The notes: generated by a model not told the origin, from the letters alone. A stretch of 41,677 nt of DNA from JTS-RE9 sp964649195 (GCA_964649195.1 CAZYPK010000030.1:1-41677), one strand, 5' to 3'. Positions 24,471 through 32,241 are shown, numbered from the stretch's first letter. Numbers and translations: made by a program.

Positions 24471-24702
24471 GCGTCGTTACTCTTCACAAAACGAACGTCG
24501 ATCCGCATCGGGCGACACGGATGTTCCTTAGATCGGCCAGAAAACGGGGCCGGTACGGAAAGAGTGAAAAAAAGAGACCACGCGACCAATCGTCGCCTTC
24601 ATGCAGCTATACGAAATGGCTTGATTGAGGTTCTGTCCGACCGGGCTTGCCGACGGATGGCCGACGGGACGTCATGGCGTCATGGGGTTTTCGGACGTGC
24701 AT

Positions 24703-24899
24703 CCGAGCCGCGACTCAACGAGTCGCGGACGCGCCCCCGGAACGGCCTGAAGGGGTGATCGAACGCACCTTTTTCTTTCAGCCTCGATCAGTGCCCGGTC
24801 GTTTTCGCATCCCGTGATCCGCTGCGCGATGGTCACTCCATCCTTGTCGCTCACGTCCGCGACGTGTCACGTCGCGGCTCGCGCTTATCCCGAACTCGG
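24703..24899 (+). repeat. Family A dispersed element, copy 2 (left end decayed)
   Basis: Both internal palindromes are present (CGCGACTCAACGAGTCGCG near 24709; CGCGACGTGTCACGTCGCG near 24858), as is the CACCTTTTTCTTTCAGCC middle. The right end CTTATCCCGAACTC is intact and stops one or two bases before the stop codon of the KDPG aldolase gene; the left end has lost GAGTTCGGGATAAG. Apart from it, 24471-24702 shows no gene. Confidence 0.85.
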
Positions 24900-24900
24900 A

Positions 24901-25554
24901 TCACCGGCGCACCTGCTCGACGATTTCGCGGAACTGTCGTGCGAGTTTGGTCAGCCCGGCCCAGTCCTTGGCTTTGAGCAGTTCCTTCCTGACCAGCGAT
25001 GAGCCGACGCCCAGCGCCGCGGCGCCCGCCTTGAGCCAGTCGGCGGCGGTGTCGAGATCGACGCCGCCGGTGGGGGTCAGCTTGAGCTGCGGCATGGGGG
25101 CGAGAATGTCGCGGAAATACCTGGGGCCGAAATGGTTGGCGGGAAACACCTTCACCATGTCCGCGCCGGCCTGCCAGGCGGCGAGAATCTCGGTGGGGGT
25201 CATGGCGCCGGGGACGACGGCTTTGTCGTAGCGATGGGCCATCTCGATGACGCCGGGGTTGAGCGTGGGGGCGAAGATGAACTGGGCGCCGGCGAGGATC
25301 GCCAGCCTTGCGGTCTCGGCATCGAGCACGCTGCCGACGCCGATGATGCAGCGATCGCCCATCGCCTTGCGGGCGGCGGCGATGGCCTCGAGGGCGCCGG
25401 GCGTGGTCATGGTGATCTCCGCCGCCTCGACGCCGCCGTCGGCCAGGGCCTTGCAGACGTTGACCAGTTCATCGGAACTGTCGGCGCGGATCACCGCGAT
25501 GATGCCGGTGGATTCGATGCGGGCAAGCGTGGCCAGACGACCGGTCAGGGGCAT
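24901..25554 (-). CDS. eda: KDPG/KHG aldolase
   Basis: Cleaves 2-keto-3-deoxy-6-phosphogluconate to pyruvate and glyceraldehyde 3-phosphate. 217 residues from ATG 25554; a longer frame to 25605 runs into repeat DNA and is not used. Motifs: TGIIAVIRA (16-24), GGVEAAEITMTTPGA with catalytic E46, IIGVGSVLD (70-78), FIFAPTLNPGVI (92-103), VVPGAMTPTEI, and MVKVFPAN with Schiff-base K135, then KLTPTGGVDLDTA and GVGSSLV (phosphate binding). It completes the route begun by KdgK at 7467-8552. Its stop codon touches a family A element and its upstream region holds a heptamer element, so it is isolated between repeats. Confidence 0.92.
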   Translation of the reverse strand: MPLTGRLATLARIESTGIIAVIRADSSDELVNVCKALADGGVEAAEITMTTPGALEAIAAARKAMGDRCIIGVGSVLDAETARLAILAGAQFIFAPTLNPGVIEMAHRYDKAVVPGAMTPTEILAAWQAGADMVKVFPANHFGPRYFRDILAPMPQLKLTPTGGVDLDTAADWLKAGAAALGVGSSLVRKELLKAKDWAGLTKLARQFREIVEQVRR

Positions 25555-25584
25555 GGGATGATTCCTAAGCCGGCGTAGCCGGAA

Positions 25585-25752
25585 GCTCCAAATCACAAGA
25601 TCCAAATCTCAAACAATATCCAAATTTCAAGCAAGGCATCGAATGCCTGCCGGTGGACGGCGAGCTTGCGTGCTTCCGCCCTTTGAATTGATTCTGCCTT
25701 GATTCCGCCTTGTTTGGAGCTTGTTTGAGATTTGGTGATTGTGATTTGGAGC
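25585..25752. repeat. Inverted tandem-heptamer element (units TCCAAAT/CTCAAAC)
   Basis: Left array 25585-25631 (GCTCCAAATCACAAGATCC continuing in 7-bp steps) is answered by the reverse-complement array 25710-25752. The ~78-bp spacer encodes nothing visible. Right after it lies a separate perfect hairpin CTTCTGCGC/GCGCAGAAG (25757-25779). Together these fill most of the gap between ACP and KDPG aldolase. Confidence 0.8.
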
Positions 25753-25861
25753 TTTGCTTCTGCGCGCCGTGCGCAGAAGTTCCCGCGTCAGAATCCAATT
25801 CACCGCGATGGTTCCGTTCTCTCGCACAACAGCGACGCCCCGGCGGAAAATCGCTCCCGCA

Positions 25862-26248
25862 TCACCCAATCTTCTTCTGCACGAACTTCACCACGGCCTC
25901 CACGGTGAAGACGTTGGGGAACTCCTCGACGCGGCGATCCTTGTCGAAGGCTTCGAGGTTGGCGTGAGGCAGGCGAAGGCGCAGCTCCGCCATGCCGTCG
26001 TCGGTGACCTGGCCGTCCTTGACGTAGCGACTGTCGCTGAGCACGTTTTCGGGAAACATTTCGCCCTGCTGAATCTTGATGCCGAAGGCTTTTTCGAGGC
26101 GGAACACGATGTCGAGAAAGTCGATCGACTCCGCCCCCAGATCGCCCACGAGGCGGGCCGCGGCGGTGACTTCATCATCATCGACGCCCAGGGCGTCCAC
26201 GAGGACCTCCTTCACCTTGCTGAACACTTCATCTTCGGTCATGGCCAT
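25862..26248 (-). CDS. Acyl carrier protein
   Basis: 128 residues from ATG 26248 (AAGGA eight bases upstream). The four-helix ACP pattern is clear: MTEDEVFSKVKEVLVDALGVDDDEVTAAARLVGDLGAESIDFLDIVFRLEKAFGIKI, with the phosphopantetheine Ser in GAESID (S41) where FAS ACPs have DSLD. It is longer than FAS AcpP (~78 aa) because of ~50 extra residues (after IQQGEMFPENVL), typical of the larger specialised ACPs found in ladderane, lipid-A-like or aryl-polyene type clusters. It follows a FabZ-like dehydratase gene by 80 bp on the same strand, suggesting they work on the same acyl chain. Confidence 0.88.
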   Translation of the reverse strand: MAMTEDEVFSKVKEVLVDALGVDDDEVTAAARLVGDLGAESIDFLDIVFRLEKAFGIKIQQGEMFPENVLSDSRYVKDGQVTDDGMAELRLRLPHANLEAFDKDRRVEEFPNVFTVEAVVKFVQKKIG

Positions 26249-26328
26249 GTTGGATGTCCTTGTCTGCATGGAAGGCGGGTGTCGGCCCGCCGATTGAAAT
26301 CACAAAATGAGGGTGAGCACCGCCCACC

Positions 26329-26727
26329 CTACGAAAGAGCCGTGAGAAAGAATCGCCCCTGCACGGCCACCTGGTCCTCGACCTTGCCGATGCCGTTGAG
26401 GTCCCAGGTTTTCGCCGCGCCTTCGCCGGCGGAGCCTCGCAAGGTGACTTCCACCTGAAGCGACTGGCCGGGGCGAACCATGTTGCCGTAGCGGATGTTG
26501 CGCACCTCGGAAAGAATGAGGGGCTTGCCGGTCGTCGCGGTTTTCGCCTCAGCGGCCAGCAGCAGACGCCCGGCCTGCACCAGCGCTTCAAGCATCATCA
26601 CGCCGGGCAGCACGGGAAAGCTCGGAAAATGATCCGCCAGGTATTCCTCGGCCAGTGATACATTTTTCAGCGCGACGATCCGCGCATCCCCCTGCTCCAT
26701 CACGCGATCGATCAATTCGAATTTCAC
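26329..26727 (-). CDS. FabZ-like 3-hydroxyacyl-ACP dehydratase
   Basis: Hot-dog fold dehydratase, 132 residues from GTG 26727; the longer frame upstream runs through repeat DNA and is rejected. Motifs: KFELIDRVMEQGDARIVALKNVSLAEEYLADHFPSFPVLPGVMMLEALVQAG, where HFPxxPVLPGVMMLEALVQ carries the catalytic His and Glu as in FabZ (HFPGHPVMPGVLIxEAMAQ); then LSEVRNIRYGNMVRPGQSLQVEV. No second hot-dog repeat. Together with the ACP it may dehydrate a specialised acyl chain; a general FabZ role is also possible. Between this gene and the ACP is a short repeat with CCGCCCACCCTAC, a motif also present around 9346 and 9515. Confidence 0.82.
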   Translation of the reverse strand: MKFELIDRVMEQGDARIVALKNVSLAEEYLADHFPSFPVLPGVMMLEALVQAGRLLLAAEAKTATTGKPLILSEVRNIRYGNMVRPGQSLQVEVTLRGSAGEGAAKTWDLNGIGKVEDQVAVQGRFFLTALS

Positions 26728-26820
26728 CCAAGGTTTCCGTTGAAAGGATTGATTGGTGCGAAGTTTAGTGGCAGTGCGACAGCCACGCAAACATCCGGCG
26801 GTTTCCCCGCGATTCTTTTC

Positions 26821-26873
26821 TAGCCGCGGCGTCCTCGCCGCGCGTCCGACGCGCGGCGAGGACGCCGCGGCTA
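26821..26873. repeat. Perfect 26-bp inverted repeat (REP-like)
   Basis: Two perfectly complementary 26-bp arms (TAGCCGCGGCGTCCTCGCCG + 6 more) around a single C. A run of A follows on the plus strand, so on neither strand is the stem followed by a proper T tract; it is better seen as a repeat unit than a terminator. One arm has a relative inside rlmN (19637-19665). Confidence 0.85.
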
Positions 26874-26885
26874 AAAAAAAGCGGA

Positions 26886-27707
26886 TCACTTTGCCGTGTC
26901 GCCGCCCGCCCAGCGCAGGGCTTCGACGATGTGCTGTTTGCCGAACGGGGTGTCGAGCGAGCGCAGGTCGTGGCCCAGTTCGGTGTAGAAGAACCGGCCG
27001 CCGCCGGTCACGCGAAGCCAGGCGATGGGATGGTCGGCCCCCATCGCCTTGCCGCCGCGTTCCTTGAAATACTGGCGAACCGGATCGTAGGTCGATTCAT
27101 CGACGCGAAGCAGCACTTTCGTGTCAGGCAGGCCGGTGACGGTCTTGTCGTGATTGGTCCAATCGGCTTCGTACCAGAACTCGAGGCCGTGGCCTTTCAC
27201 CGTGGGGTGATCCTTGTTCTGCGGATCGACGAGCACTTTCGCCTTGGAGAAGACCGAATCGCTGTCGAAGTCGCAGCCGGCCAGATCGTAGAACCAGGTC
27301 CACTTGGTCTGCCGCACCAGCGCGGCATGAAGGGCGACGATCGCCTTGCCGCTCTTGTACCAATCCTCGATCGCCTTGCGCTGGGCGTCGTTGAGCAGCA
27401 CATCCAGCGCGTTGCAGTTGTTCATCAGAAACACGTCATATTCCGCCAGCCGCTGGCGGGTGAGATCGGATGGCGTTTCAGTGACATCCACCTCAAACCC
27501 CGCTTCGCCCAGGGTGGTGATCAGCCAGCGGTTGGTGATGGGGATTTCCGGGTGACGGTACCAACCGGTGCCGGAGAAAAGCAGAACGCGCACCGGCCTG
27601 GCCTTCTCGACGACCGGCGGGACCACCGGCGGAGCGACCGGCGAACTGGTGCAGGAGGTGAACGTCAGAACCAGCAGCAGCACACAACGGAAAAGAAACG
27701 TCTGCAT
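26886..27707 (-). CDS. ThuA-like domain lipoprotein
   Basis: From ATG 27707 the 273-residue protein begins with a lipoprotein-type signal (FLFRCVLLLVLTFTSC, Cys ~19), then a Pro/Val linker and a ThuA (class I glutamine amidotransferase-like) domain: VRVLLFSGTGWYRHPEIPITNRWLITTL, YDVFLMNNCN, IVALHAAL (nucleophile position His/Ala rather than Cys, as is usual in ThuA), FWYEADW, HPIAWLRVTGGGRFFYTELGHD and a C-terminal HIVEALRWAGG. In planctomycetes such proteins are very common and linked to sugar metabolism, e.g. trehalose use; the actual reaction is not known. Stands between purA (70 bp upstream) and the palindrome at 26821. Confidence 0.85.
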   Translation of the reverse strand: MQTFLFRCVLLLVLTFTSCTSSPVAPPVVPPVVEKARPVRVLLFSGTGWYRHPEIPITNRWLITTLGEAGFEVDVTETPSDLTRQRLAEYDVFLMNNCNALDVLLNDAQRKAIEDWYKSGKAIVALHAALVRQTKWTWFYDLAGCDFDSDSVFSKAKVLVDPQNKDHPTVKGHGLEFWYEADWTNHDKTVTGLPDTKVLLRVDESTYDPVRQYFKERGGKAMGADHPIAWLRVTGGGRFFYTELGHDLRSLDTPFGKQHIVEALRWAGGDTAK

Positions 27708-27777
27708 GATGGGAATAACCTCGTGGTTGAAGGATGAAAAGCCAATCCGGTGATTGCCTTGGGCGTGCGCCACATGC

Positions 27778-29160
27778 TCACCGCACCAGCGTCTGATCCC
27801 TTCGCGGGCCGACGCTGACGATCTTCACCGGCACGCCGACGTAATCCTCGATGAACTGAATGTATGCCTTGGCTGCGGCGGGCAGGTCGGCGAAGGACTT
27901 CGCCTGGGCGATCTCTTCACTGAAGCCCGGCAGGTTCCGGTAAACGGGTTCGACCTCGGCAAGCACGACCGCATCGGCGGGAAATGATGAAAGTTCTTTT
28001 CCATTGTGGCGGTAGCCGGTGCAGACCTTGAGCGTGTCCAATCCGGCAAGCACATCGAAGAGCATGACGGCGATGGCGGTGACGCCGGAGATTTTCGCGG
28101 TGTATTTCACGCTGACCAGATCGAGCCAGCCGCAGCGGCGCGGACGGCCCGTGGTGGTGCCGAACTCGCGGCCAACCTCGCGGATGCGCCGCCCCGTATC
28201 GTCGTGCAGTTCCGTGGGCATCGGCCCGCCGCCCACGCGCGTCTGGTAAGCCTTCATGATGCCGATGATGTGGCTGACCTTGTTGCCCGGCACGCCCGCG
28301 CCGGGATAGACGCCCAGGCTCGAGCAGTTGCTGCTGGTGACGAACGGATAGGTGCCGTGATCGATATCGAGCAGGGCCGCGTTGGCGCCTTCAAAGAGCA
28401 ACTGCCTGCCGGCGGCCATCGCATCGTGGAGAAGCTGCGTGGTGTCGCAGATGTGTTGCTTGAGGATGTCGGCATAACCGAGAAACTCATCGGCAATCTT
28501 CTTCGCATCGAAGGGTTCAAACGCTTCGCCGCAGCTTTGCGCCAGTGCGCCGAGCATGACGTTCTTCACCGCGACGATGTGCGTGAGCCGTTCGCGGAAG
28601 CGGTCGGGTTCGAGCAGCTCACCCATGCGGATGCCGGTGGAGCGAGTCGCCTTGTCGGCGTAGCAGGGGCCGATGCCGCGGCCCGTGGTGCCGATCTTCG
28701 CGCCGTCGCCGCGTGCCTTGCACATGGCGGCTTCGAGGAGCGCATCCTGCACCTTGTGATACGGGAAGACGATGTGGGCGCGATCGCTGATGCGCAGGTT
28801 GCCCGCGATGGCGACGCCGCGCTGGCGAAGGCCGGTGACTTCCTCGATGACCTTGGCGGGATCGATGACGACGCCGTTGCCGATGACGTTGAGTTTGCCG
28901 GGATGAAGGATGCCCGAAGGGATCAAGTGAAGGGCGAAACGGACATCGCCGATCTGCACGGAATGGCCCGCGTTGGCGCCGCCGTTGTAGCGAACGGTGA
29001 CGTCGTAGCGCCGCGCCAACAGATCAACGATCTTGCCCTTGCCTTCATCGCCCCACTGCAACCCGGCGACAATCGCATGACCATCAAGCGGCAGGCGGTC
29101 GAGCGGATCAACATCATCGTTGACATGGCTGACAGGTTGAGCGGTGGACGCTGACGACAT
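27778..29160 (-). CDS. purA: Adenylosuccinate synthetase
   Basis: Joins IMP and aspartate with GTP to adenylosuccinate, first step from IMP to AMP. 460 residues from ATG 29160 (GAGGA eight bases upstream), ~25 longer than usual at the N-terminus. Motifs: GLQWGDEGKGKIVDLLA (P-loop-like, ~33-50), YNGGANAGHSV, LHLIPSGIL, GTTGRGIGPCYADKATRSTGIRM, LFEGANAALLDIDHGTYPFVTSSN, GIMKAYQTRVGGGPMPTEL, EFGTTTGRPRRCGWLDL and the nucleotide-base NG.. region near the C-terminus. Divergent from the sugar isomerase gene across a 159-bp spacer that must hold both promoters. Confidence 0.96.
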   Translation of the reverse strand: MSSASTAQPVSHVNDDVDPLDRLPLDGHAIVAGLQWGDEGKGKIVDLLARRYDVTVRYNGGANAGHSVQIGDVRFALHLIPSGILHPGKLNVIGNGVVIDPAKVIEEVTGLRQRGVAIAGNLRISDRAHIVFPYHKVQDALLEAAMCKARGDGAKIGTTGRGIGPCYADKATRSTGIRMGELLEPDRFRERLTHIVAVKNVMLGALAQSCGEAFEPFDAKKIADEFLGYADILKQHICDTTQLLHDAMAAGRQLLFEGANAALLDIDHGTYPFVTSSNCSSLGVYPGAGVPGNKVSHIIGIMKAYQTRVGGGPMPTELHDDTGRRIREVGREFGTTTGRPRRCGWLDLVSVKYTAKISGVTAIAVMLFDVLAGLDTLKVCTGYRHNGKELSSFPADAVVLAEVEPVYRNLPGFSEEIAQAKSFADLPAAAKAYIQFIEDYVGVPVKIVSVGPRRDQTLVR

Positions 29161-29319
29161 CACGGCAATCCTCGAAGGCGAAAAGCAGGCAAAGCGGGGA
29201 TTGTAGCAGATGATCCCCGACAACGATCCGCACTTGCATTCCCGCGGGCCACTCGTCAAACTGTCGCCTCAATCCGTGTTCCTTTCGCAGCCATTTTTCG
29301 CATTCAGGAGGCCGACATC

Positions 29320-30351
29320 ATGGGTCGATTCGTCACACTCTTCACCGGCCAGTGGGCCGACCTTCCGTTTGAAACCATGTGCGCCAAGGCGAAGAGCTTC
29401 GGCTACGACGGCATCGAGCTCGCCTGCTGGGGCGATCACTTCGAAGTGGACAAAGCCGCCGTCGATAAAGCCTACTGCAAAAACCGCTGGGACATCCTGC
29501 AATCGCATGGACTGACCGCCTTCGCCATCTCCGCCCACCTGGTCGGCCAGGCGATCTGCGACAACATCGATGAACGCCACAAGCTCATTCTGCCTCCCGA
29601 TGTCTATGGCGACGGCGATCCCGAAGGCGTTCGGCAACGCGCCGCCGCGAAGATGATTCTCACCGCGCAGGCCTGCCGGAACTTCATTGATGCGAAGCCG
29701 CAAACGGCGGGAGGCAGGCATCCCGCCGTCGTCAACGGCTTCACCGGCTCCTCCGTGTGGCACTCCATCTATGCCTTCCCCCCCACCGATCAGGCCTACT
29801 GGCAGAAAGGGTTCGACGACTTCGGCAAACGGTTCGGCCCGATCCTCGAGGCCTTCGACAAGGTTGATGTCAACTTCGCCCTTGAGGTCCATCCCACCGA
29901 AATCGCCTTCGACATCGTCACCGCCCAACGCGCCCTCGAAGCGGTCAAGAACCATAAACGCTTCGGCTTTAACTACGATCCTTCACACTTCGGCTATCAA
30001 CATGTCGATTACGTGAAGTTCATCTACACCTTCGGCGCCCGCATCTTCCACATGCACGTCAAGGATGTCTGGTGGAACAAGGGCGACGGCACCGTCGGCG
30101 TCTTCGGCGGCCACACCACTTTCGCCGACCCGCGACGCTACTGGGACTTCCGCAGCCCCGGCCACGGCGATATCGACTTCGAACGCATCATCGTCGCCCT
30201 CAACGACGTCAACTACACCGGCCCGCTCTCGGTCGAATGGGAAGACAGCCGCATGGACCGCGAACACGGCGCAAAGGAATCCGCGGCCTTCGTCCGCAGG
30301 ATCGACTTCAGCCGGTCCCAGATCGCGTTCGATGGGCAGTTTGATCAGTGA
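29320..30351 (+). CDS. Sugar phosphate isomerase/epimerase (xylose isomerase-like TIM barrel)
   Basis: 343 residues; AGGAGG (29306-29311) is eight bases before the ATG. AP-endonuclease-2/xylose-isomerase-like barrel: GYDGIELACWGDHFEVD (~28-44) at strand 2, GLTAFAISAHLVGQAICD (~64-81), metal ligands likely in LEVHPTEIAFD (E,H ~190), NYDPSHFGYQHVD (D,H ~220), FHMHVKDVWW (H ~241) and LSVEWEDSRMD (E ~305). Such proteins interconvert inositols, ketoses or keto-sugars in planctomycete carbohydrate use; substrate unknown. The stop lies just before a heptamer element that separates it from nfeD. Confidence 0.87.
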   Translation: MGRFVTLFTGQWADLPFETMCAKAKSFGYDGIELACWGDHFEVDKAAVDKAYCKNRWDILQSHGLTAFAISAHLVGQAICDNIDERHKLILPPDVYGDGDPEGVRQRAAAKMILTAQACRNFIDAKPQTAGGRHPAVVNGFTGSSVWHSIYAFPPTDQAYWQKGFDDFGKRFGPILEAFDKVDVNFALEVHPTEIAFDIVTAQRALEAVKNHKRFGFNYDPSHFGYQHVDYVKFIYTFGARIFHMHVKDVWWNKGDGTVGVFGGHTTFADPRRYWDFRSPGHGDIDFERIIVALNDVNYTGPLSVEWEDSRMDREHGAKESAAFVRRIDFSRSQIAFDGQFDQ

Positions 30352-30354
30352 TCA

Positions 30355-30510
30355 GAGGGCAGGGAACAGGAGACAGGAGACAGGAGACAGGAAAGGCAAT
30401 TGGTTATTATTTATTGGTGATTGCTTATTTCTTATTTGAAAGGACGGTGGACTGTCTCCTGTCTCCTGTCTCCTGTCCCCTGTGTCCTGTCTCCTGTCCC
30501 CTGTCCCCCG
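30355..30510. repeat. Inverted tandem-heptamer element (unit AGGAGAC)
   Basis: Left array 30361-30392 has about four AGGAGAC units; the right array 30454-30508 has about eight reverse-complement units (GTCTCCT/GTCCCCT). The ~55-bp spacer is AT-rich (TTATTATTTATTGG...CTTATTTCTTATTTG). It starts four bases after the isomerase stop and ends ~18 bp before the NfeD start. Confidence 0.9.
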
Positions 30511-30527
30511 ATCCCTATAATGCCCGC

Positions 30528-31034
30528 ATGGGAAATGCACACCTCAACTGGGCGATCCTCCTGCTGGCCATCGCGCTGGTGCTGTTCTTCGTCGAGATTT
30601 TCGTCCCTTCAGGCGGCATCATCACCGTCTGTGCCGTGATCTGCCTGGCGGTGGGCGTCTTCTTTCTCTTCAAGGTCAACACCACGGTGGGCATGGTCGG
30701 CGCCATCGTTTCCGTGGGCGCCTTGCCCTTCCTCTTCGCGCTGGGCATCAAGATGCTTCCCAACACGCCCTTTTATCGCAGGCTGCTGCTCAAGTCCGCC
30801 CCGCGTCCGGGGCTGGGTGAGTTCGGCATCGCCGGCGCCACCGGCCGCGAACGCGCCAAGGCCCTGATCGGCCTGACCGGGCAGGCGGTCACCGACCTGC
30901 GGCCCGTGGGCAAGTGCATGATCAACGGCAGCCGCGAAGACTGCCACGCCGTCACCGGCACCATCAAGGCGGGAACCAAAATCCGCGTCGTCGATGCCGA
31001 CGGCATGCAGATCAAGGTGAAGGAGGAAGAATAA
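30528..31034 (+). CDS. NfeD-like membrane protein
   Basis: 168 residues from ATG 30528; the longer frame upstream is translated repeat DNA. Three hydrophobic helices (~6-27, 32-50 and 55-75; AILLLAIALVLFFVEIFVPSGG, IITVCAVICLAVGVFFLF, GMVGAIVSVGALPFLFALG) are followed by an OB-fold: LIGLTGQAVTDLRPVGKCMINGSREDCHAVTGTIKAGTKIRVVDADGMQIKV, the NfeD C-terminal pattern. It lacks the ClpP-like protease domain of long NfeD proteins, so it is a short NfeD; these usually act with a stomatin/flotillin-like partner, not seen here. TAA stop is directly fused to the first heptamer of the next element. Confidence 0.88.
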   Translation: MGNAHLNWAILLLAIALVLFFVEIFVPSGGIITVCAVICLAVGVFFLFKVNTTVGMVGAIVSVGALPFLFALGIKMLPNTPFYRRLLLKSAPRPGLGEFGIAGATGRERAKALIGLTGQAVTDLRPVGKCMINGSREDCHAVTGTIKAGTKIRVVDADGMQIKVKEEE

Positions 31035-31157
31035 GTTCCGAGTTTCGAGTTCCGGGTTCCGAGTTGGAACAATTTCGGATTTGAGAACTTCAATCCCTCG
31101 CTCTTTGCCTTGACTGCCTTTCAACTCGGAACCCGGAACTCGAAACTCGGAACTTAC
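31035..31157. repeat. Heptamer element with perfect 32-bp inverted arms between convergent stops
   Basis: 31035-31066 (GTTCCGAGTTTCGAGTTCCG + 12 more) and 31123-31154 are exact reverse complements. Each arm is ~4.5 units of GAGTTYC. The spacer is ~55 bp. The arms lie directly against the stop codons of nfeD (TAA 31032-31034) and fliN (TAA on minus strand 31158-31160), so the element could act as a two-way terminator or mRNA stabiliser. Confidence 0.9.
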
Positions 31158-31424
31158 TTACCCCGCCAGCGCTTCGACGCGCTCCTGCGGTGAGCCGATG
31201 GACTCGATGCGGATGCCGAAGTTTTCGCCGACTTTGACGGCGTGGCCTGAGCCGATGGGTTTGTTGTTGACCAGCAGATCGAGCCGGGCGTCGGCGGGCT
31301 TGTTGAGTTCGATGATGGCGCCGGGCCCCAGGGCGAGGATCGTTTCGAGATTGGAGGTGCGCCTGCCGATCTGCACGATCATCGGCACCGACAGCTTCAG
31401 GATGGTGGTCAGGTCCGTGGGCAT
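31158..31424 (-). CDS. fliN: Flagellar motor switch protein FliN / SpoA domain
   Basis: 88 residues, one SpoA domain: ILKLSVPMIVQIGRRTSNLETILALGPGAIIELNKPADARLDLLVNNKPIGSGHAVKVGENFGIRIESI matches FliN along its whole length (LALGPGSIVEL, VLVNGKLIARGEVVVVxxNFGVRI). FliN forms the C-ring that sets flagellar rotation direction; relatives serve in type III secretion. AGGAAG lies before the ATG. No other flagellar genes are in the window, so it is an isolated copy next to a DUF402 gene (31 bp upstream on the same strand). Confidence 0.88.
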   Translation of the reverse strand: MPTDLTTILKLSVPMIVQIGRRTSNLETILALGPGAIIELNKPADARLDLLVNNKPIGSGHAVKVGENFGIRIESIGSPQERVEALAG

Positions 31425-31455
31425 TGCTTCCTGTATATCGGCCGATCCGAACCCG

Positions 31456-31965
31456 CTACTGCAATGGAGGCAGCGGCCGGCCGGGACGCCAGTCGAACAG
31501 CGAACCGTCGAACGGAGGCGACCGGCGATCGATCAGGGTTCGCACCTCTTCAACCGTGCGAAGGCAGCGCGAAACCAGCGGCTGCGGGTAGCCGAACTTG
31601 TCGCGGTGGAGGGCGAACTCATCCTCGTCATCGATCCGGGCATGCGTTTCATCGGCGCGCCAGATCAGATCGAGGTCCAGATCGATCCAGCGCAGCACGC
31701 CTTGCGACCAGTCGGCGGGCGTGGCGATGTTGACGTAATGCTCGCGCCCGATCCAGTCCTGATACCAGCCGACGCTCACGTTCCAATGGCGATCGGTCCA
31801 ATGCAGCGTGAGCACGTGCAGCTTGCCGGCAAAGTTGCCGCGGTAGCTCTCCAAAGCCGTGCCCGGACTGCGATAGGTGGCGATGAGCGCAGGCGACTGA
31901 TGCACGATCGTCGTCGCAAAACGGTAATGCAGACTGCCATCGTATTTGGTGGAGTGGTGAAGCAT
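31456..31965 (-). CDS. DUF402 domain protein (nucleotide di/triphosphatase-like)
   Basis: 169 residues from ATG 31965; the longer upstream frame is repeat DNA. DUF402 hallmarks: W-NVSVGWYQDWIGREHYVNIATPADWSQGVLRWIDLDLDLIWRADETHARIDDEDEFALHRDKFGYPQPLV, with the acidic D-L-D-L-D and D-E-D-E-F groups that bind metal in the family. Characterised members hydrolyse nucleoside di- and triphosphates or act in capsule/motility control. It precedes fliN by 31 bp on the same strand, so the two may be co-transcribed. No clear ribosome-binding site is seen; the heptamer element starts ~14 bp upstream and probably replaced the native leader. Confidence 0.75.
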   Translation of the reverse strand: MLHHSTKYDGSLHYRFATTIVHQSPALIATYRSPGTALESYRGNFAGKLHVLTLHWTDRHWNVSVGWYQDWIGREHYVNIATPADWSQGVLRWIDLDLDLIWRADETHARIDDEDEFALHRDKFGYPQPLVSRCLRTVEEVRTLIDRRSPPFDGSLFDWRPGRPLPPLQ

Positions 31966-31978
31966 AGGGAAGGCACGA

Positions 31979-32240
31979 AAGGGGGATGAAAAGTTCCGAG
32001 TTCCGAGTTCTGAGTTCCGAGTTGAAAGGCAAGGGGGAGGAAGGCATTGAGGCACGGAGGGAAGAAAATATCCAATGGCCATTGCAAATTGCAAAATGCA
32101 AAATGGAAGGCAACGGAAAACGCGCCTTCTCCGCCTCCGTCAATTTGCAATTTTCATTTTGCATTGGCCATTGGCCATTCTCCCCTTGCCTTTCAACTCG
32201 GAACTCAGAACCCGGAACTCGGAACTTTTCATCCCCCCTT
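31979..32240. repeat. Nested inverted heptamer element (GAGTTCC outside, GCAAAAT inside)
   Basis: Outer arms ~31979-32035 and ~32184-32240 are near-perfect reverse complements over >50 bp, including GGGGGATGAAAAG, four GAGTTCC-type units and GAAAGGCAAGGGG. An inner pair, 32071-32105 (CCAATGGCCATTGCAAATTG...) and ~32140-32180, repeats the design with a different heptamer (GCAAAAT). The outer right arm ends one base before the trpE stop codon; the left arm ends 14 bp before the DUF402 start. Confidence 0.9.
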
Positions 32241-32241
32241 C

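Noticed and set aside
26821..26873. The 53-bp palindrome as a terminator for the ThuA gene
   Set aside because: The stem is not followed by a T tract on the minus strand, and a related arm lies inside rlmN, which fits a repeat unit better.
26728..26889. 54-codon N-terminal extension of the FabZ-like protein
   Set aside because: Read through the palindrome at 26821; the hot-dog domain begins at GTG 26727.
30348..30527. 60-codon N-terminal extension of NfeD
   Set aside because: Encoded entirely by the AGGAGAC arrays and their spacer; ATG 30528 directly precedes the first membrane helix.
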